Positions 5,312 through 15,820 of a stretch of DNA of 41,708 nucleotides are shown in pieces (positions within the stretch are counted from its first letter, which is position 1; every line of letters starts with the position of its first letter). Below the pieces are notes generated by a model. It did not search any database. It was not told the origin of the DNA and worked only from the letters and a program-made list of their open reading frames with translations. This DNA comes from a virus. A program made the translations under genes and the position numbers. The stretch spans positions 1 through 41,708 of the IMG/VR virus record IMGVR_UViG_3300009702_000044; one strand, 5' to 3'.

Positions 5312-8300
5312 CTCGCTCGGCCAGCGCGTTCTTCTTCTCAGTCAGCACATCCAATTTTCTACGCTTCGCATCAGGATTCATCAAACGACTATTCTCTATC
5401 TGCCGAATCTTCGCATTGATTCTCGACAGACGCCGCTTGATAAACCCTGCGCGCTTGTGTTCTCTACGCAAACCAGGGTGAGCAGCCATGAGTTGTTTGG
5501 CACCCACCTTATCGCCATTTTTCAGCTTGTTTCTGTAACTGGCATACGCTTCTTCGATTTCCCTCGATTGCTCATAGAAGCGCGTGAGGTAGCGAGTATT
5601 CCTTGCTGGCAACGTCTCGGCGAAATTACCCACTAGAAAGGTATCCTTCAATTTTCGAGATGCTCGTGGCGCACGGTCTAGCATAGGTTTGGTAATCTCG
5701 TCCGCTGCGGTAACGGCGGCCATTCCCAGCCAGCCAAAATAGGAACGTACGAGGAAATCGATCTGCACAGGAGACAACCCAGTAAGGTCGCCGGCTTGAC
5801 CCAGGAGTTTGGCCGCTTCACTGGTGCGCGGCGTGAACCGGTCGGGCTTCATCAGCCGCTCCATGCCCATTGATTCGATAGGCCGCCCGGTGAAACTGTC
5901 CTGATTGGCATACACGTCGATCCAGGGCTTGATCGCCTGCGGTATGGGGTTCATGGCGAACGTCTGGGACACGGCAAATTGCAGCCGATCATAGAACCGT
6001 TTAGCCGTCATCTCATCAGAGGCAAATACCTCAGCGCCACGTTCTGCTAGGGTAGCGACCGCGCCGATCTCGAAGGGTTTCGGGATGCGATAGGCGACAC
6101 CGTTGATTTTGAACCACCAATAATTATCTCGGTCCCAGTCTTCCCGTGCTTTCCAATCATCATCGTCTTGATAAGCCAGCATCAATGCGATTGATGCTAA
6201 TGCGGTGGCACCAACCACAGCGCCCATGCGTTTTGGATTCTCTTTCGCAGACCGTCCGAGTTTGTAGATACCCTGTGCGCGGGCATTCATAAATGGCACC
6301 GTCTGGACCAGGAAACGCACAGCACCGAACGTCCCACCCATGCTGAAATCCATCATATCTCGCGCGGCATAGGCAGCTTTGGCATGCCCTTCTTGCTGCA
6401 ATAACTGATCATACAGCGCCGCCCGGTTCACGCCCTCAGAGATATCACCGAGATTGTTGTACCAGTCGAGTGTCTTCTGCATCATGTCCTTGATCTTCTC
6501 CGGCGTATCCACAATCGTATTCACATCCACGCCGGCATTAATCAACTTGTCGATGTGGCTTGAACGATTGCCATCCAACATGGTACCGAAACGGATCAGG
6601 CCGCCAGAGGCCAACAGACTGGCATACAGCTGGCCCTTCTTATTGCGCATGATCTTGGCACCATCCGCCACATTCTTCAGCGGGTTGTACGATATCTCTG
6701 TTTGGCCAACCGCGGTCAGTGTGTCCCTGATCAGGTTGCGGATCTTGAATGCGGGATTCGCGGTCACGCCAATGGTCAATGCGCGCTTGAAGGCGCCCAT
6801 CATTTTCATGGCCCGGCCACCGAAACCACTAAACTCCAGCGCAGTAATCGCGCTCAGTACCAACGGGTCTTCCACGGAGTAGAAAATCTTACCGTGCATT
6901 CTGACCTCGGCGGTACCGTCCGACACCTTCTCCACACCATCCTCAATATATTTTTGACCTTCAGGAATCATCTGGTTGTATTCGCCCAGGTACCACACAG
7001 CATTTTTCTGATCAGCTTCAAGACGTGTCGCAACGCCAGCGCGTTCGGCAGCCTTCAGTGAGGCCTCAGCTCCACGGTTCTTTGCGGAAGCAGTAATCAG
7101 ATGTGACCAGTTCATCAGCACATTAGCCAACAAGTCTTGGTGTAGCTTTTCTTTACCGCCTTTGAGCTGTTTGAAAGCATACTGACGGACAAGGCCACCA
7201 CCCTTGCCGATGTTCGGCCCGGAATAACCATCCTCCAGCGCCCGGTAGAACGGCACATAAAACTCCTTCTCCCAGGTCGCGCGTGACTCGCCATCGATAA
7301 TGCCAGATTGTTCAGCGAGATCGAGCACCTGCTTACTGGCGGCATTGTATTCTTTGAGCGCCGTCGCATAGACCGTTCCGCGGTTCTGGCCGTCAGGCAT
7401 CTTTCCGTCAGACAAACCCTTCAGCACCTTGATATCGGTATCACCGAACAGGTTTTCCCGGTTATCGGCCGAGAGCTGTTCAGCCCGGTTTGCAGCCAAC
7501 CACCACATAAAGCGATGCTGCTCGCCCTGGAGTTTCTGCAGCGTCTCGATAACACCGGTGCCATGTGCATCGGAATCAGTAACGCCATCGATCAGTCGCA
7601 GATTACCGAACGTCATCAGTGCCTCCAGCGCCCCCTCAGAGCCTTTCGATAGGCGGTCAAGAATGTAAGCATGTTCGTCCAGCGCCTTGATCGGTGCGAA
7701 TTGGTCAACAACGCCCTGCACCATCTTCATTGTGAAATTTTCACGGATGGCAGCAATATGCTCACGCATCGTCTTCTTATCGACAATGCCGCCCACGTTG
7801 CGTAGCGCCTGCTCCTGCTCTGCATTCAGGTTGCCGAACTCATGCTGGTGCTGTTGGGCCTTCTTGGCAGACTTCTTCTGCTTGACGGGTCTTGTCGGGC
7901 GGGTCTTGGCTTCGGTGTCCGGCGCATTCTCGGTCCAGGGATCTACCTGCTCATTGTCGCGGTCGGTGGAAAACCTCGGTGACTGATTCTTCCGCGCACG
8001 CACCTGGCTTTCCTTGGCCGTTTGCACATAACGTCCAGACTTTGCAATCAGGGCTTCCAGCTCAGACGTGGAAAACGACAATGAGAAACCCAGCTTGCGC
8101 AGGAATTTACGCACGGCGGCGATAACTCGTTTCATCAACGGGGTACGAATGCCCTGCTCTGCTATCACGGCAATAATTTCAGATGCTTCTTCATTGGCGT
8201 CCAATTTTCCACGGCGTTCATTAATAATGGACGCAGCATCATTTACAGCTTTGTCGCCAGCGTCCTTCAAAAACTGAACAGACTTCAGGATGCCATCGAA

Positions 8301-11300
8301 CTCTGCGCCAAGCATATCCTCCATGCCCATGTGGCCAGTGACCTCATGCGCCAGAATTCGGCGTGCATGTGCGGCTGATTTGATGTTCTCGGCCACCAGG
8401 TAAACGGCATCGTTCTGTGCATAATAGGCACCGGCGACATTGCCCACCTCTTCGGCGGCGCTACGGATATCATCAGGAAGATCGCTCACCTTCTGGACGA
8501 CGTTAACGCGCTTCTGGTAGGCGGTTGAAAGTTTCAGCACCTGGGTAGCGATTGCTTTGCGTACCTCAGAGACAGAAAACCCGCCAGCGGCGGGGTTGTC
8601 GTTCTGTGTGAAGGTGTTGTTATCGGGAGGCGTATGGTCGGCAGAGAATAGAACCTTCTTCGCCTTATCGGTGCCGACTTCAGATTTATCGATAACGACC
8701 ATGCGCGCATTTACGCTGGTGTTCACTGGCAGATTAGGATCCTGGAACGAGCCTTCGGGTAGTTTTTCTTCTGATCCGCCGACATCATCAAGCCAGTTAC
8801 GGAATGCTTTGGCCTTCTTGTCGTTGCCAAAAAACACACCTTCGCCGACAATAGCCACAAGCCGGCCGTCTGGCTTCAATAGATCATAAGCATGTAGCAG
8901 ATGTTTTGCGTCTCTTCGATCAGAGAACGGTGGGTTCATTATGATCCGGTCGTATTTCTTATCGTCATACTCCATGAAATCACTACCAACAACATTGTAC
9001 CCTTTGGCCTCAAGCAGCTCACGGCGTTCGCCAGACAACTCAATCACATCGGGTTCTACGCCGGTCTCGCGGATACGGTCGGCAATGTGACCCATGCCAG
9101 CAGACGGCTCCAGTACGTCCATACCTTCTTTGATGTCGGCAATGTCAATCGCTTCATCGGCAACGGGTTCTGCCGTTGGGAAGAAGTCGAGACCATCTTT
9201 CTTGCGGCCGATCATGGCGCGTTCCATCTGTTTGATCTTGTCGGCTTCTTTCGGTACCTCACGAAGACCCACAAACTCGCGCAACATGGCCCGGAACTCT
9301 GACGGCGTTTCGATACCCATCGATGACAACCGGGTGCGTTTTTCGTGTGCGCTCTCGAACTGCCAGGGCACGTCCAGTTTATGCGTGCGGCGGGCCTTCC
9401 CTATCAGGGAGTCAATCAGGTCTGGCGACAGGGTAATACGTTTGTCGTTGTCGCCATCCCACACGCCACGTTTCTGCGCCTCTGCCGGGCTGAGAATGAT
9501 CAGGTTCTCGCCACGCTTAAACGGCAGTACAATGGCTTCGCCGCGGAAACCGGAGACAGCAATAGCCTTTTCCGCCTGCGCTTTCGTCTTGAATGCGGCA
9601 ATCTCACCATCCTTCTTGCGGAAACTGTTGACTTCATTCAGGTGTTCTTTCGCAAACTTCAGATAGGCCTTAGAAACATCGTCCGCAACCTTCATAATGC
9701 GCTGCCCGATTTTCTTCATGCCATCAACTTCGAGCGCCTGTCGTCCGAGACGCGCTAAATCTGATCGATAGGCCGTGTAATTCGGGAATTGCGCATAGTC
9801 TGCCGTCTCGGTATCGATCGGCTCGCCTTTGTGCTTCTCGTAATCGCGGTAGTTCGGATACCTCTCTTTGAGCTGGTCATATTGAGCCGTATTCAGGAAA
9901 CCGGTAATCATTTCAACCTGCGCCTTTGTCCTTACCTGATCGAGATACTTGGTCTCACCGGCCTCGATCTTTTGGGCGATATTGCGCATGGTCACCGCAA
10001 TGGCGCGCTGACTCTCTGCCTGCGCTTCTGCACGCGCTGCCATACCAGCACGACGCGACGTATTGGTTTTACGGTCACGGTTGGCCAGTTCATCGGCCTT
10101 CGCTTCCAGTTTGTCGGCCATTTCTGTCAGGCGTTCAACGGCTGATTGGCTACGGTCATCCTCGTACTCATTACGACGGGCCTTGACGACTTCCTGGGCA
10201 TCACCCTTGTCGCCGGCCATCAGTTTCATAAAGGCCTCGGCTTTCTCCATATCCGGGAACTGATAACCCCAATCAGTTTTCCAGCGCCGGGCCTGCATCG
10301 TATTCACATAATTGCCGCCCATGCGTTTTGCGGCAGACAGCAGGGTTTTGTAGCTGTCGCTGTCGACACGCTCATCAGGCTGAACAATCCACAATGGCGT
10401 TTGGAATTTAGTGTGCATGCCTTCGATGATCTTGGCACCTGTCGTCTCGGCGGCGACACGAACCTCTGTACGCTGTGCTGTTTTTGATTCCTTGCGGGCG
10501 CTACGGTTCTGCTCTGCGACAAGAGCATCATAAGCGACGCGCTGTTCTGGTTTCAGCATCATAAATGCGTCACGGAATGTCGCACCATCACCAAGCTCTT
10601 TTGCTTTGGCGTTTATCAGTCCACGGTAATCATCGATGGTCTTCGGATCTTCAAGGCCTCTCTCGCGTTGCGCGCGTTCTTCTTTGCGCGATTTTTCGGA
10701 TTCAGCAATCCTGTCAGCATAAGCTCTCAGTTTTTCTTCTGTGACGCTTTCAACCTTTTCACGCATTGCATCGATCATGTTTTGGATATGATCACCGCCA
10801 ACTTTTGGCGAATACGACATCATGCCGCTACCATCAACACTCGGCCATGCGTAATCTCGTAGCATATCGGTGTAGAGTGACGCTACTACACTATCCTTTT
10901 TCTCGCCTTTGTAGCGGTGCGCGGTCATGGCATCCATGCGGCCAAGCAGTGTGGCTTTAGTTTCCTTAGCCAGCTCAGCGAGTACGGCTTCACGATTGGC
11001 AGCAAGCTCTTTGAATCCGTTACGGTACCGCTCCAGCGTGAGACTACCGTTGCGCATAGAATTAACGATAGATTCGTGTGACCCCCAGAGCGTCTTTTTC
11101 TTTTCGCTAACGTCTTTCGCGGTCGTTTCCGGTTTTTCTTCTTGCTTTTCAACACCTTCTTTTTTCGCCGCAACCGGAACATCAGCCTTTTTCGTTGCCG
11201 AATTCTTTTTCTTGGCAACTTTGGGTGGAACATATTGCTTTTGCTCGGGCTTGGCTGCACGATCTTCCGGTTTTTCTGCGACAAGCGGCTTGGTAATCTG

Positions 11301-14300
11301 CTTCGGAACAGGCTGAACGAAGTCAGGATCGAACAGGTAATATTCGGCGGAATCCTTATCAGCCTGGCTAGGCTTGTCTTTGTTCGCCTCAAACTGAGCC
11401 AGATTAAAGTCATCACCACGAGAGCGGGCTTCATCGATAGCATTCTGCATCAACCATTGATCGATACGTTTAACGCTATTTATAGACTTTCTGCTGGTTT
11501 TCAGGTCAAACTTTGGGAACGGCGTTGTTTCGCGGCCGGTAGAGGTAAGTACCACTTCGCCGGAGGCCATTTTTTCACCAACCTTACCCTGCTTTGGCCC
11601 CTTGGTAACATCCTCAATATCAGTCTGCTTAGACTTGTCGCTAAATAGATCGCCCGCACCTTCGTGCATGGGTGGCGCATTACGCTCTTTGGCCTTGCGG
11701 GCCTCTTTCTTATCGTGGATGGCCTGTTTGGTTTCGTCCTGGCCAAACATATCGGTTTGACCTTTGGCCTTTTTCTTTAATGCTTCCTGTTTTGGAAATT
11801 TAGGCTTGGCTTTCTTTTTTAGCGCTTCTTGCTTGGGGTATTTTTTGGCAGGCTTTCCTGTCTTACCTTCTTGGTACTTAGCCTCAGCCGCGCCAAGTTT
11901 ATCCATTAATGGGCCCGCCTCATCAACAGGCACAAACTCACTATTGATTGCAGATAATTCGCCGCGAATCTTGTCGATAGAATCAACGGTGGTGTCGCTT
12001 AATGCGCCGGCATCATTATAATTAGTGATCTGGTACGAGCCTGGCTTGCGTGTCGATGGATGAACAACTGAATAAATACTGCCATGTTTGATAACAGGCA
12101 GGTTCCCGGCGTCGATCCGGTCTTTGATTTCCTGAATAAAGGCTTTGCTGGCCTTGTCTGTAGCGGCAGACATAGCCTCTAAATCACGTTGTTTGTATGC
12201 CTCTTCGTGATCCTTTTTGGCGGCGGCTATTTCTGTCTCATTATTGGCATCGGCCTTTTGTGTCTCAGATTTTGCCTTTTGTGAGACGCTAGGTGGCCCC
12301 TGCTCGGTCCAGCCCTCGGCGCGCAGGCCGGCTATCATATCCTCATAACGGGCCTTGTTTTTAGCTTCGCTGGCCTTGTGGTTCGCGTTGAACTGCTCTA
12401 GCGCTGCGGTTATTTCTTCTTCGGTGGGTTTTTCGGCTTGTACGTCGGTTTCACTCCCGACTCCCGATCCTTCTTGCGCATCATCAGGGCGTACTCGCGC
12501 CCGCTCTGTGGTTTGTCCTGACTTTTCGGCTTGTCGTCCATCGTGAATTACCTCGTAGAGAAGTCGTGCGACTTCGATATCGGAAATCGGTCGTTCAAGT
12601 ATATACTCTGTGAGCGATTCGTCATATTTATCCGCTTCGTCGGCCAGCTCGCGGATGGCCCGCGCCTCGGCAGATGCTTCCGGCGTGTGGAATTCTTCAT
12701 TCATCCGGTCACCGTACCGCTCAGAGTCGGCCTGATAATCTTCTACCGGCGCAAACCCGCGTAGCGCGCGGCGCAGCATATCGTGAGCCGGCTTCAGGTC
12801 ATCCACACGGGCGGCACGGTCTCCGCTGACCTCATCCAACAGTGACCGTACCACGCGTGCCTCACGCACACCGAGGCGTTGACCATCGAGCGATTTACGC
12901 ACTGCCGCCTGCACCTGTTCTGGCGATAAACCCTCGCGGGCAAGGCCAGCGCCTGCCTCAAAGTCGGGGTTGTACTGGTTGCTGATCACAGGATGGCCGG
13001 ACAGGGATTCTCCCATCTTGTCCAGCAGGTCATTCGCAGAATAACCCTCGGCTGGCAGGTAACCATATTGCGACAGTTTCTCTGCCATGCCGTCGAAACT
13101 CTCACCGTTTGTGCGGAATGGATTGGCTTTACCTACCTTGTCGGTGAAGTGTTCGGGATCAATACCCTGTGCCTTGGCTTCTTCTTTGCTAATACCGCCC
13201 AGTTTGGTTACAGCAGTCATCAGGTCATCGACTTCTGGATCCACTTTGTCAGTACGCGGGCGAACAGGTACGGCCACCTTGGCCTGCAGCTCTTCCCGCA
13301 CAGGAACGCGCGCAATGCGTGGATCATCCAGACCTTCTGGCGTGACGATATCCTTTGTCTGTTGCTTCAATTCCTCCAGGCGCGTGTCCTGCGCGACACG
13401 CCGATCGGCCTCGCGGTCGGTCTCCACGGTCGCATCAAGGGCGGGAACTTCCTTTTTCTTGGCGCGTTCTACATAAGGAATGCCGCCAAAATCGACTCCA
13501 TTCTCATAACTCTGCACGTCCTCAACGGGAGCAACCGTCAAACCGTTAGCCTGTGGTCCATAGGCCTCGACCGCGGCGGTCAGTGGCCCTTTCTTGGTCA
13601 GACCAGCAGCGGCCGGGGAAGTGAAATCGACGTGATACGGCTTTTCGGCCTCGGCTTCTCCACGGGCACGATCAACGGTCTCAGATTGTAATTCAGGCCG
13701 GGCATTCCCGGCCGGATCAACCACAAAGGCATCCGGTGACGTTGCAGCAGGGGGGAGTGCTTCCGGGCCTGACAGGCCCTCGGTGAGCCCTTCTGTGTTA
13801 ATGGGTTCGCCAGAGGACGTGGTTTGTTGCGGCGCCTCTTCGCCACCGGTAAATGGATGTGCACCAGCAGCCAGCGCACCGCCAACGGCAACACCGACCG
13901 CGCCATCGTAGACAACCTGACCCCAATCAATACCGGCCATTGCGTCTTTCAGGCTCATATTTTCCAGATGGCGCTTGTCATAGGCCTGCTCGAGCACGGA
14001 AGTAATCATTTCCTGTGCGCCCTGGCCGATCGTCGAATCAAACAACCGCTTTGCCAATGGGGTGCCGCGCTTCAATATCGCGCCCATCGGGATTGTTTCT
14101 GGGATTATCTCGGCCAGCACCGTGAATCGGGTCGCCAGCATGGCCTCGCCGGGGCTCATACCTTTATTAAGGTAATCATTGTAGGCCTGCCCGCCAACCT
14201 GTGCACCCATGACCGCAAGGCCGGTGGCGGCGCTCTTAGTGGCAACGCCAGCAGCGATAGACGGCACCATATCGATAATTCCGCGGGCTGCATCAATGCC

Positions 14301-14762
14301 GAACTGTTGTATCGCGCCCTGAACGTGTGGCTGATTCTCGGCCAAGTCTTTTTGGGCCTCGTCTGACATCTTCTGACCTGCGGCAGATGCCGATTTCTTG
14401 AGTTTGCCGAGCGGTGAATCTGTCGGCGTCATTTTATCCAACAGATAACGCGGCATGCCCTGAACAATGTCGGCGCCAGCCTTCAGCGTGTCGAAGAATC
14501 CCGGCTCTTCGCCGCGCGCAGAATCACGGGCCATCTGACTGACTGCGCCCTCACCAGGGATGTGATCATCGGCAGCGGCCCGGGTGAGCCCTCCTGCCAT
14601 GACTTTGAACCGGTCAGGCGTATTCTCGACAGCCTTGCCCAGTCCTTCGACAAAGCTATCTGTCTCGGGAATATCGTCAAACGATACCGCAGGGATGTCG
14701 TCGAAACTCAGAGTCTCTTTTTTATTGCTGGCATCGGGGATGTCGTTGAAATTGAGATCCAT
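5295..14762 (-). CDS. Giant polyvalent virion protein with methyltransferase and zincin-like motifs
   Basis: A single open frame of 3155 residues. The N-terminus has three F(N/D)DIP motifs (residues 3-33), a feature I associate with large phage polyvalent proteins. Glycine/alanine-rich hydrophobic segments follow near 160-185 and 283-304. A Lys-rich low-complexity region near 970-1000 contains the repeat PKQEALKKKAK twice. A class I methyltransferase lies near 1875-1990: LEPSAGMGHIADRI, then NPPF at about 1943, the signature of N6-adenine or N4-cytosine DNA methylases. A HEVTGH motif at about 2141 resembles the HExxGH zincin-like motif of such proteins. The C-terminal 550 residues (NPAFKIRNLIRDTL, hydrophobic ALASIALMLAY) resemble LPD38. 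Inference: an ejected protein that protects or modifies incoming DNA. The start overlaps the upstream gene as TAATG. Confidence 0.85.
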   Translation of the reverse strand: MDLNFNDIPDASNKKETLSFDDIPAVSFDDIPETDSFVEGLGKAVENTPDRFKVMAGGLTRAAADDHIPGEGAVSQMARDSARGEEPGFFDTLKAGADIVQGMPRYLLDKMTPTDSPLGKLKKSASAAGQKMSDEAQKDLAENQPHVQGAIQQFGIDAARGIIDMVPSIAAGVATKSAATGLAVMGAQVGGQAYNDYLNKGMSPGEAMLATRFTVLAEIIPETIPMGAILKRGTPLAKRLFDSTIGQGAQEMITSVLEQAYDKRHLENMSLKDAMAGIDWGQVVYDGAVGVAVGGALAAGAHPFTGGEEAPQQTTSSGEPINTEGLTEGLSGPEALPPAATSPDAFVVDPAGNARPELQSETVDRARGEAEAEKPYHVDFTSPAAAGLTKKGPLTAAVEAYGPQANGLTVAPVEDVQSYENGVDFGGIPYVERAKKKEVPALDATVETDREADRRVAQDTRLEELKQQTKDIVTPEGLDDPRIARVPVREELQAKVAVPVRPRTDKVDPEVDDLMTAVTKLGGISKEEAKAQGIDPEHFTDKVGKANPFRTNGESFDGMAEKLSQYGYLPAEGYSANDLLDKMGESLSGHPVISNQYNPDFEAGAGLAREGLSPEQVQAAVRKSLDGQRLGVREARVVRSLLDEVSGDRAARVDDLKPAHDMLRRALRGFAPVEDYQADSERYGDRMNEEFHTPEASAEARAIRELADEADKYDESLTEYILERPISDIEVARLLYEVIHDGRQAEKSGQTTERARVRPDDAQEGSGVGSETDVQAEKPTEEEITAALEQFNANHKASEAKNKARYEDMIAGLRAEGWTEQGPPSVSQKAKSETQKADANNETEIAAAKKDHEEAYKQRDLEAMSAATDKASKAFIQEIKDRIDAGNLPVIKHGSIYSVVHPSTRKPGSYQITNYNDAGALSDTTVDSIDKIRGELSAINSEFVPVDEAGPLMDKLGAAEAKYQEGKTGKPAKKYPKQEALKKKAKPKFPKQEALKKKAKGQTDMFGQDETKQAIHDKKEARKAKERNAPPMHEGAGDLFSDKSKQTDIEDVTKGPKQGKVGEKMASGEVVLTSTGRETTPFPKFDLKTSRKSINSVKRIDQWLMQNAIDEARSRGDDFNLAQFEANKDKPSQADKDSAEYYLFDPDFVQPVPKQITKPLVAEKPEDRAAKPEQKQYVPPKVAKKKNSATKKADVPVAAKKEGVEKQEEKPETTAKDVSEKKKTLWGSHESIVNSMRNGSLTLERYRNGFKELAANREAVLAELAKETKATLLGRMDAMTAHRYKGEKKDSVVASLYTDMLRDYAWPSVDGSGMMSYSPKVGGDHIQNMIDAMREKVESVTEEKLRAYADRIAESEKSRKEERAQRERGLEDPKTIDDYRGLINAKAKELGDGATFRDAFMMLKPEQRVAYDALVAEQNRSARKESKTAQRTEVRVAAETTGAKIIEGMHTKFQTPLWIVQPDERVDSDSYKTLLSAAKRMGGNYVNTMQARRWKTDWGYQFPDMEKAEAFMKLMAGDKGDAQEVVKARRNEYEDDRSQSAVERLTEMADKLEAKADELANRDRKTNTSRRAGMAARAEAQAESQRAIAVTMRNIAQKIEAGETKYLDQVRTKAQVEMITGFLNTAQYDQLKERYPNYRDYEKHKGEPIDTETADYAQFPNYTAYRSDLARLGRQALEVDGMKKIGQRIMKVADDVSKAYLKFAKEHLNEVNSFRKKDGEIAAFKTKAQAEKAIAVSGFRGEAIVLPFKRGENLIILSPAEAQKRGVWDGDNDKRITLSPDLIDSLIGKARRTHKLDVPWQFESAHEKRTRLSSMGIETPSEFRAMLREFVGLREVPKEADKIKQMERAMIGRKKDGLDFFPTAEPVADEAIDIADIKEGMDVLEPSAGMGHIADRIRETGVEPDVIELSGERRELLEAKGYNVVGSDFMEYDDKKYDRIIMNPPFSDRRDAKHLLHAYDLLKPDGRLVAIVGEGVFFGNDKKAKAFRNWLDDVGGSEEKLPEGSFQDPNLPVNTSVNARMVVIDKSEVGTDKAKKVLFSADHTPPDNNTFTQNDNPAAGGFSVSEVRKAIATQVLKLSTAYQKRVNVVQKVSDLPDDIRSAAEEVGNVAGAYYAQNDAVYLVAENIKSAAHARRILAHEVTGHMGMEDMLGAEFDGILKSVQFLKDAGDKAVNDAASIINERRGKLDANEEASEIIAVIAEQGIRTPLMKRVIAAVRKFLRKLGFSLSFSTSELEALIAKSGRYVQTAKESQVRARKNQSPRFSTDRDNEQVDPWTENAPDTEAKTRPTRPVKQKKSAKKAQQHQHEFGNLNAEQEQALRNVGGIVDKKTMREHIAAIRENFTMKMVQGVVDQFAPIKALDEHAYILDRLSKGSEGALEALMTFGNLRLIDGVTDSDAHGTGVIETLQKLQGEQHRFMWWLAANRAEQLSADNRENLFGDTDIKVLKGLSDGKMPDGQNRGTVYATALKEYNAASKQVLDLAEQSGIIDGESRATWEKEFYVPFYRALEDGYSGPNIGKGGGLVRQYAFKQLKGGKEKLHQDLLANVLMNWSHLITASAKNRGAEASLKAAERAGVATRLEADQKNAVWYLGEYNQMIPEGQKYIEDGVEKVSDGTAEVRMHGKIFYSVEDPLVLSAITALEFSGFGGRAMKMMGAFKRALTIGVTANPAFKIRNLIRDTLTAVGQTEISYNPLKNVADGAKIMRNKKGQLYASLLASGGLIRFGTMLDGNRSSHIDKLINAGVDVNTIVDTPEKIKDMMQKTLDWYNNLGDISEGVNRAALYDQLLQQEGHAKAAYAARDMMDFSMGGTFGAVRFLVQTVPFMNARAQGIYKLGRSAKENPKRMGAVVGATALASIALMLAYQDDDDWKAREDWDRDNYWWFKINGVAYRIPKPFEIGAVATLAERGAEVFASDEMTAKRFYDRLQFAVSQTFAMNPIPQAIKPWIDVYANQDSFTGRPIESMGMERLMKPDRFTPRTSEAAKLLGQAGDLTGLSPVQIDFLVRSYFGWLGMAAVTAADEITKPMLDRAPRASRKLKDTFLVGNFAETLPARNTRYLTRFYEQSREIEEAYASYRNKLKNGDKVGAKQLMAAHPGLRREHKRAGFIKRRLSRINAKIRQIENSRLMNPDAKRRKLDVLTEKKNALAERVMDIH

Positions 14763-15808
14763 TACCGGATACCTGCAGCTGCGAGTTGTTCAGCGGTATA
14801 GCCGGCATCGATCAAGCGTTGTTTCACCATTGCCGGGTCTTTCCCGCTGTTGATCGCATCGGTGGCATTAATCAGGTTCTGATCCCTGATCACCTGGCCA
14901 TGCGCACTCGGCCCAGCAGGCTGTGTAACGCCACGGGCAGCAGGATTCTGAGTGGGTGCTGTGACCGACGGCTGCGATCCACCACCCATGATTTCCCGGG
15001 CACGATTGTTAATCCAGGCCTCACGGCCACCGTCGCCAAAATCAGTCTGATCAGTAGAGAGCCATCCGGCCTTATCGCTGGCCTCGCGCTGTGCCATATC
15101 CATTGCCTCAGATAGCGGGATAGCTCCATCCTGCGAGACCGGAATCAGCTGGTCGGTTACATCATCGTATCGACCATAGATTTTATTGCCATCCATATCT
15201 TCACCCATCGGATACAGGCGTGTTCTGGAGGCGTTCGTGTCCTTTTTGCCTTTATTCTTCACACCCTGCAACTCAATACGGTTGGCCTGTTTCGCATCCT
15301 CCAATGCGGTACGATTTGTCTGTCTCGCATCTTCCAAGCGCCCCGCATTGCGCGTGGCTGTGCTTGAATCCAGGGATGCCAGTATCTTCTCAGGATCAAT
15401 TACAAACTCGTTACCCTCCATATCTTCGGCCAACAACAGGCCTTGACCGTCAGGATGACGAACGATTTTCCGCACCTTACCCTCACCATACTTGTTGAAT
15501 TCCTTGACGGCTTTGCGGAACTGGCCGGCTTGGGCATATTGCAGCGCCTCACCGAAGCCCTCTTTCTGGAGGTGTTCACGTTGGCGCTGAACCTGCTCAT
15601 CCTCCAGGCCTTCTTTGATGGGGCGACGGTCGAGCTTATGTTGATATTCTGCGTCCGCCCGATCATTGAGCACACCAGCGCGTGCGTCGGCCTTGTCTTC
15701 CCGCTCCTGCCGGCGTTTGCGATCCTCCAGACCATTCATGTACTGATCAGTCCGAATGTAGCTCTTCAGGCCATTCTCAAGACCTTCAAACAGTTTGATG
15801 TTGTTCAT
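14762..15808 (-). CDS. Predicted internal virion (ejection) protein
   Basis: The 348-residue product is highly charged and helical: DRKRRQEREDKADARAGVLNDRADAEYQHKLDRR near residues 30-64 and a run of RLEDARQTNRTALEDAKQANR near 157-177. The C-terminus (IDAGYTAEQLAAAGIR) looks like a small helical repeat. GGAGCG precedes the ATG. It lies between another helical protein and the giant protein, with a TAATG overlap to the latter. That position matches the ejected core proteins of podoviruses. No motif gives an enzymatic role; the function is from context. Confidence 0.65.
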   Translation of the reverse strand: MNNIKLFEGLENGLKSYIRTDQYMNGLEDRKRRQEREDKADARAGVLNDRADAEYQHKLDRRPIKEGLEDEQVQRQREHLQKEGFGEALQYAQAGQFRKAVKEFNKYGEGKVRKIVRHPDGQGLLLAEDMEGNEFVIDPEKILASLDSSTATRNAGRLEDARQTNRTALEDAKQANRIELQGVKNKGKKDTNASRTRLYPMGEDMDGNKIYGRYDDVTDQLIPVSQDGAIPLSEAMDMAQREASDKAGWLSTDQTDFGDGGREAWINNRAREIMGGGSQPSVTAPTQNPAARGVTQPAGPSAHGQVIRDQNLINATDAINSGKDPAMVKQRLIDAGYTAEQLAAAGIR

Positions 15809-15820
15809 ATTACGCTCCGA

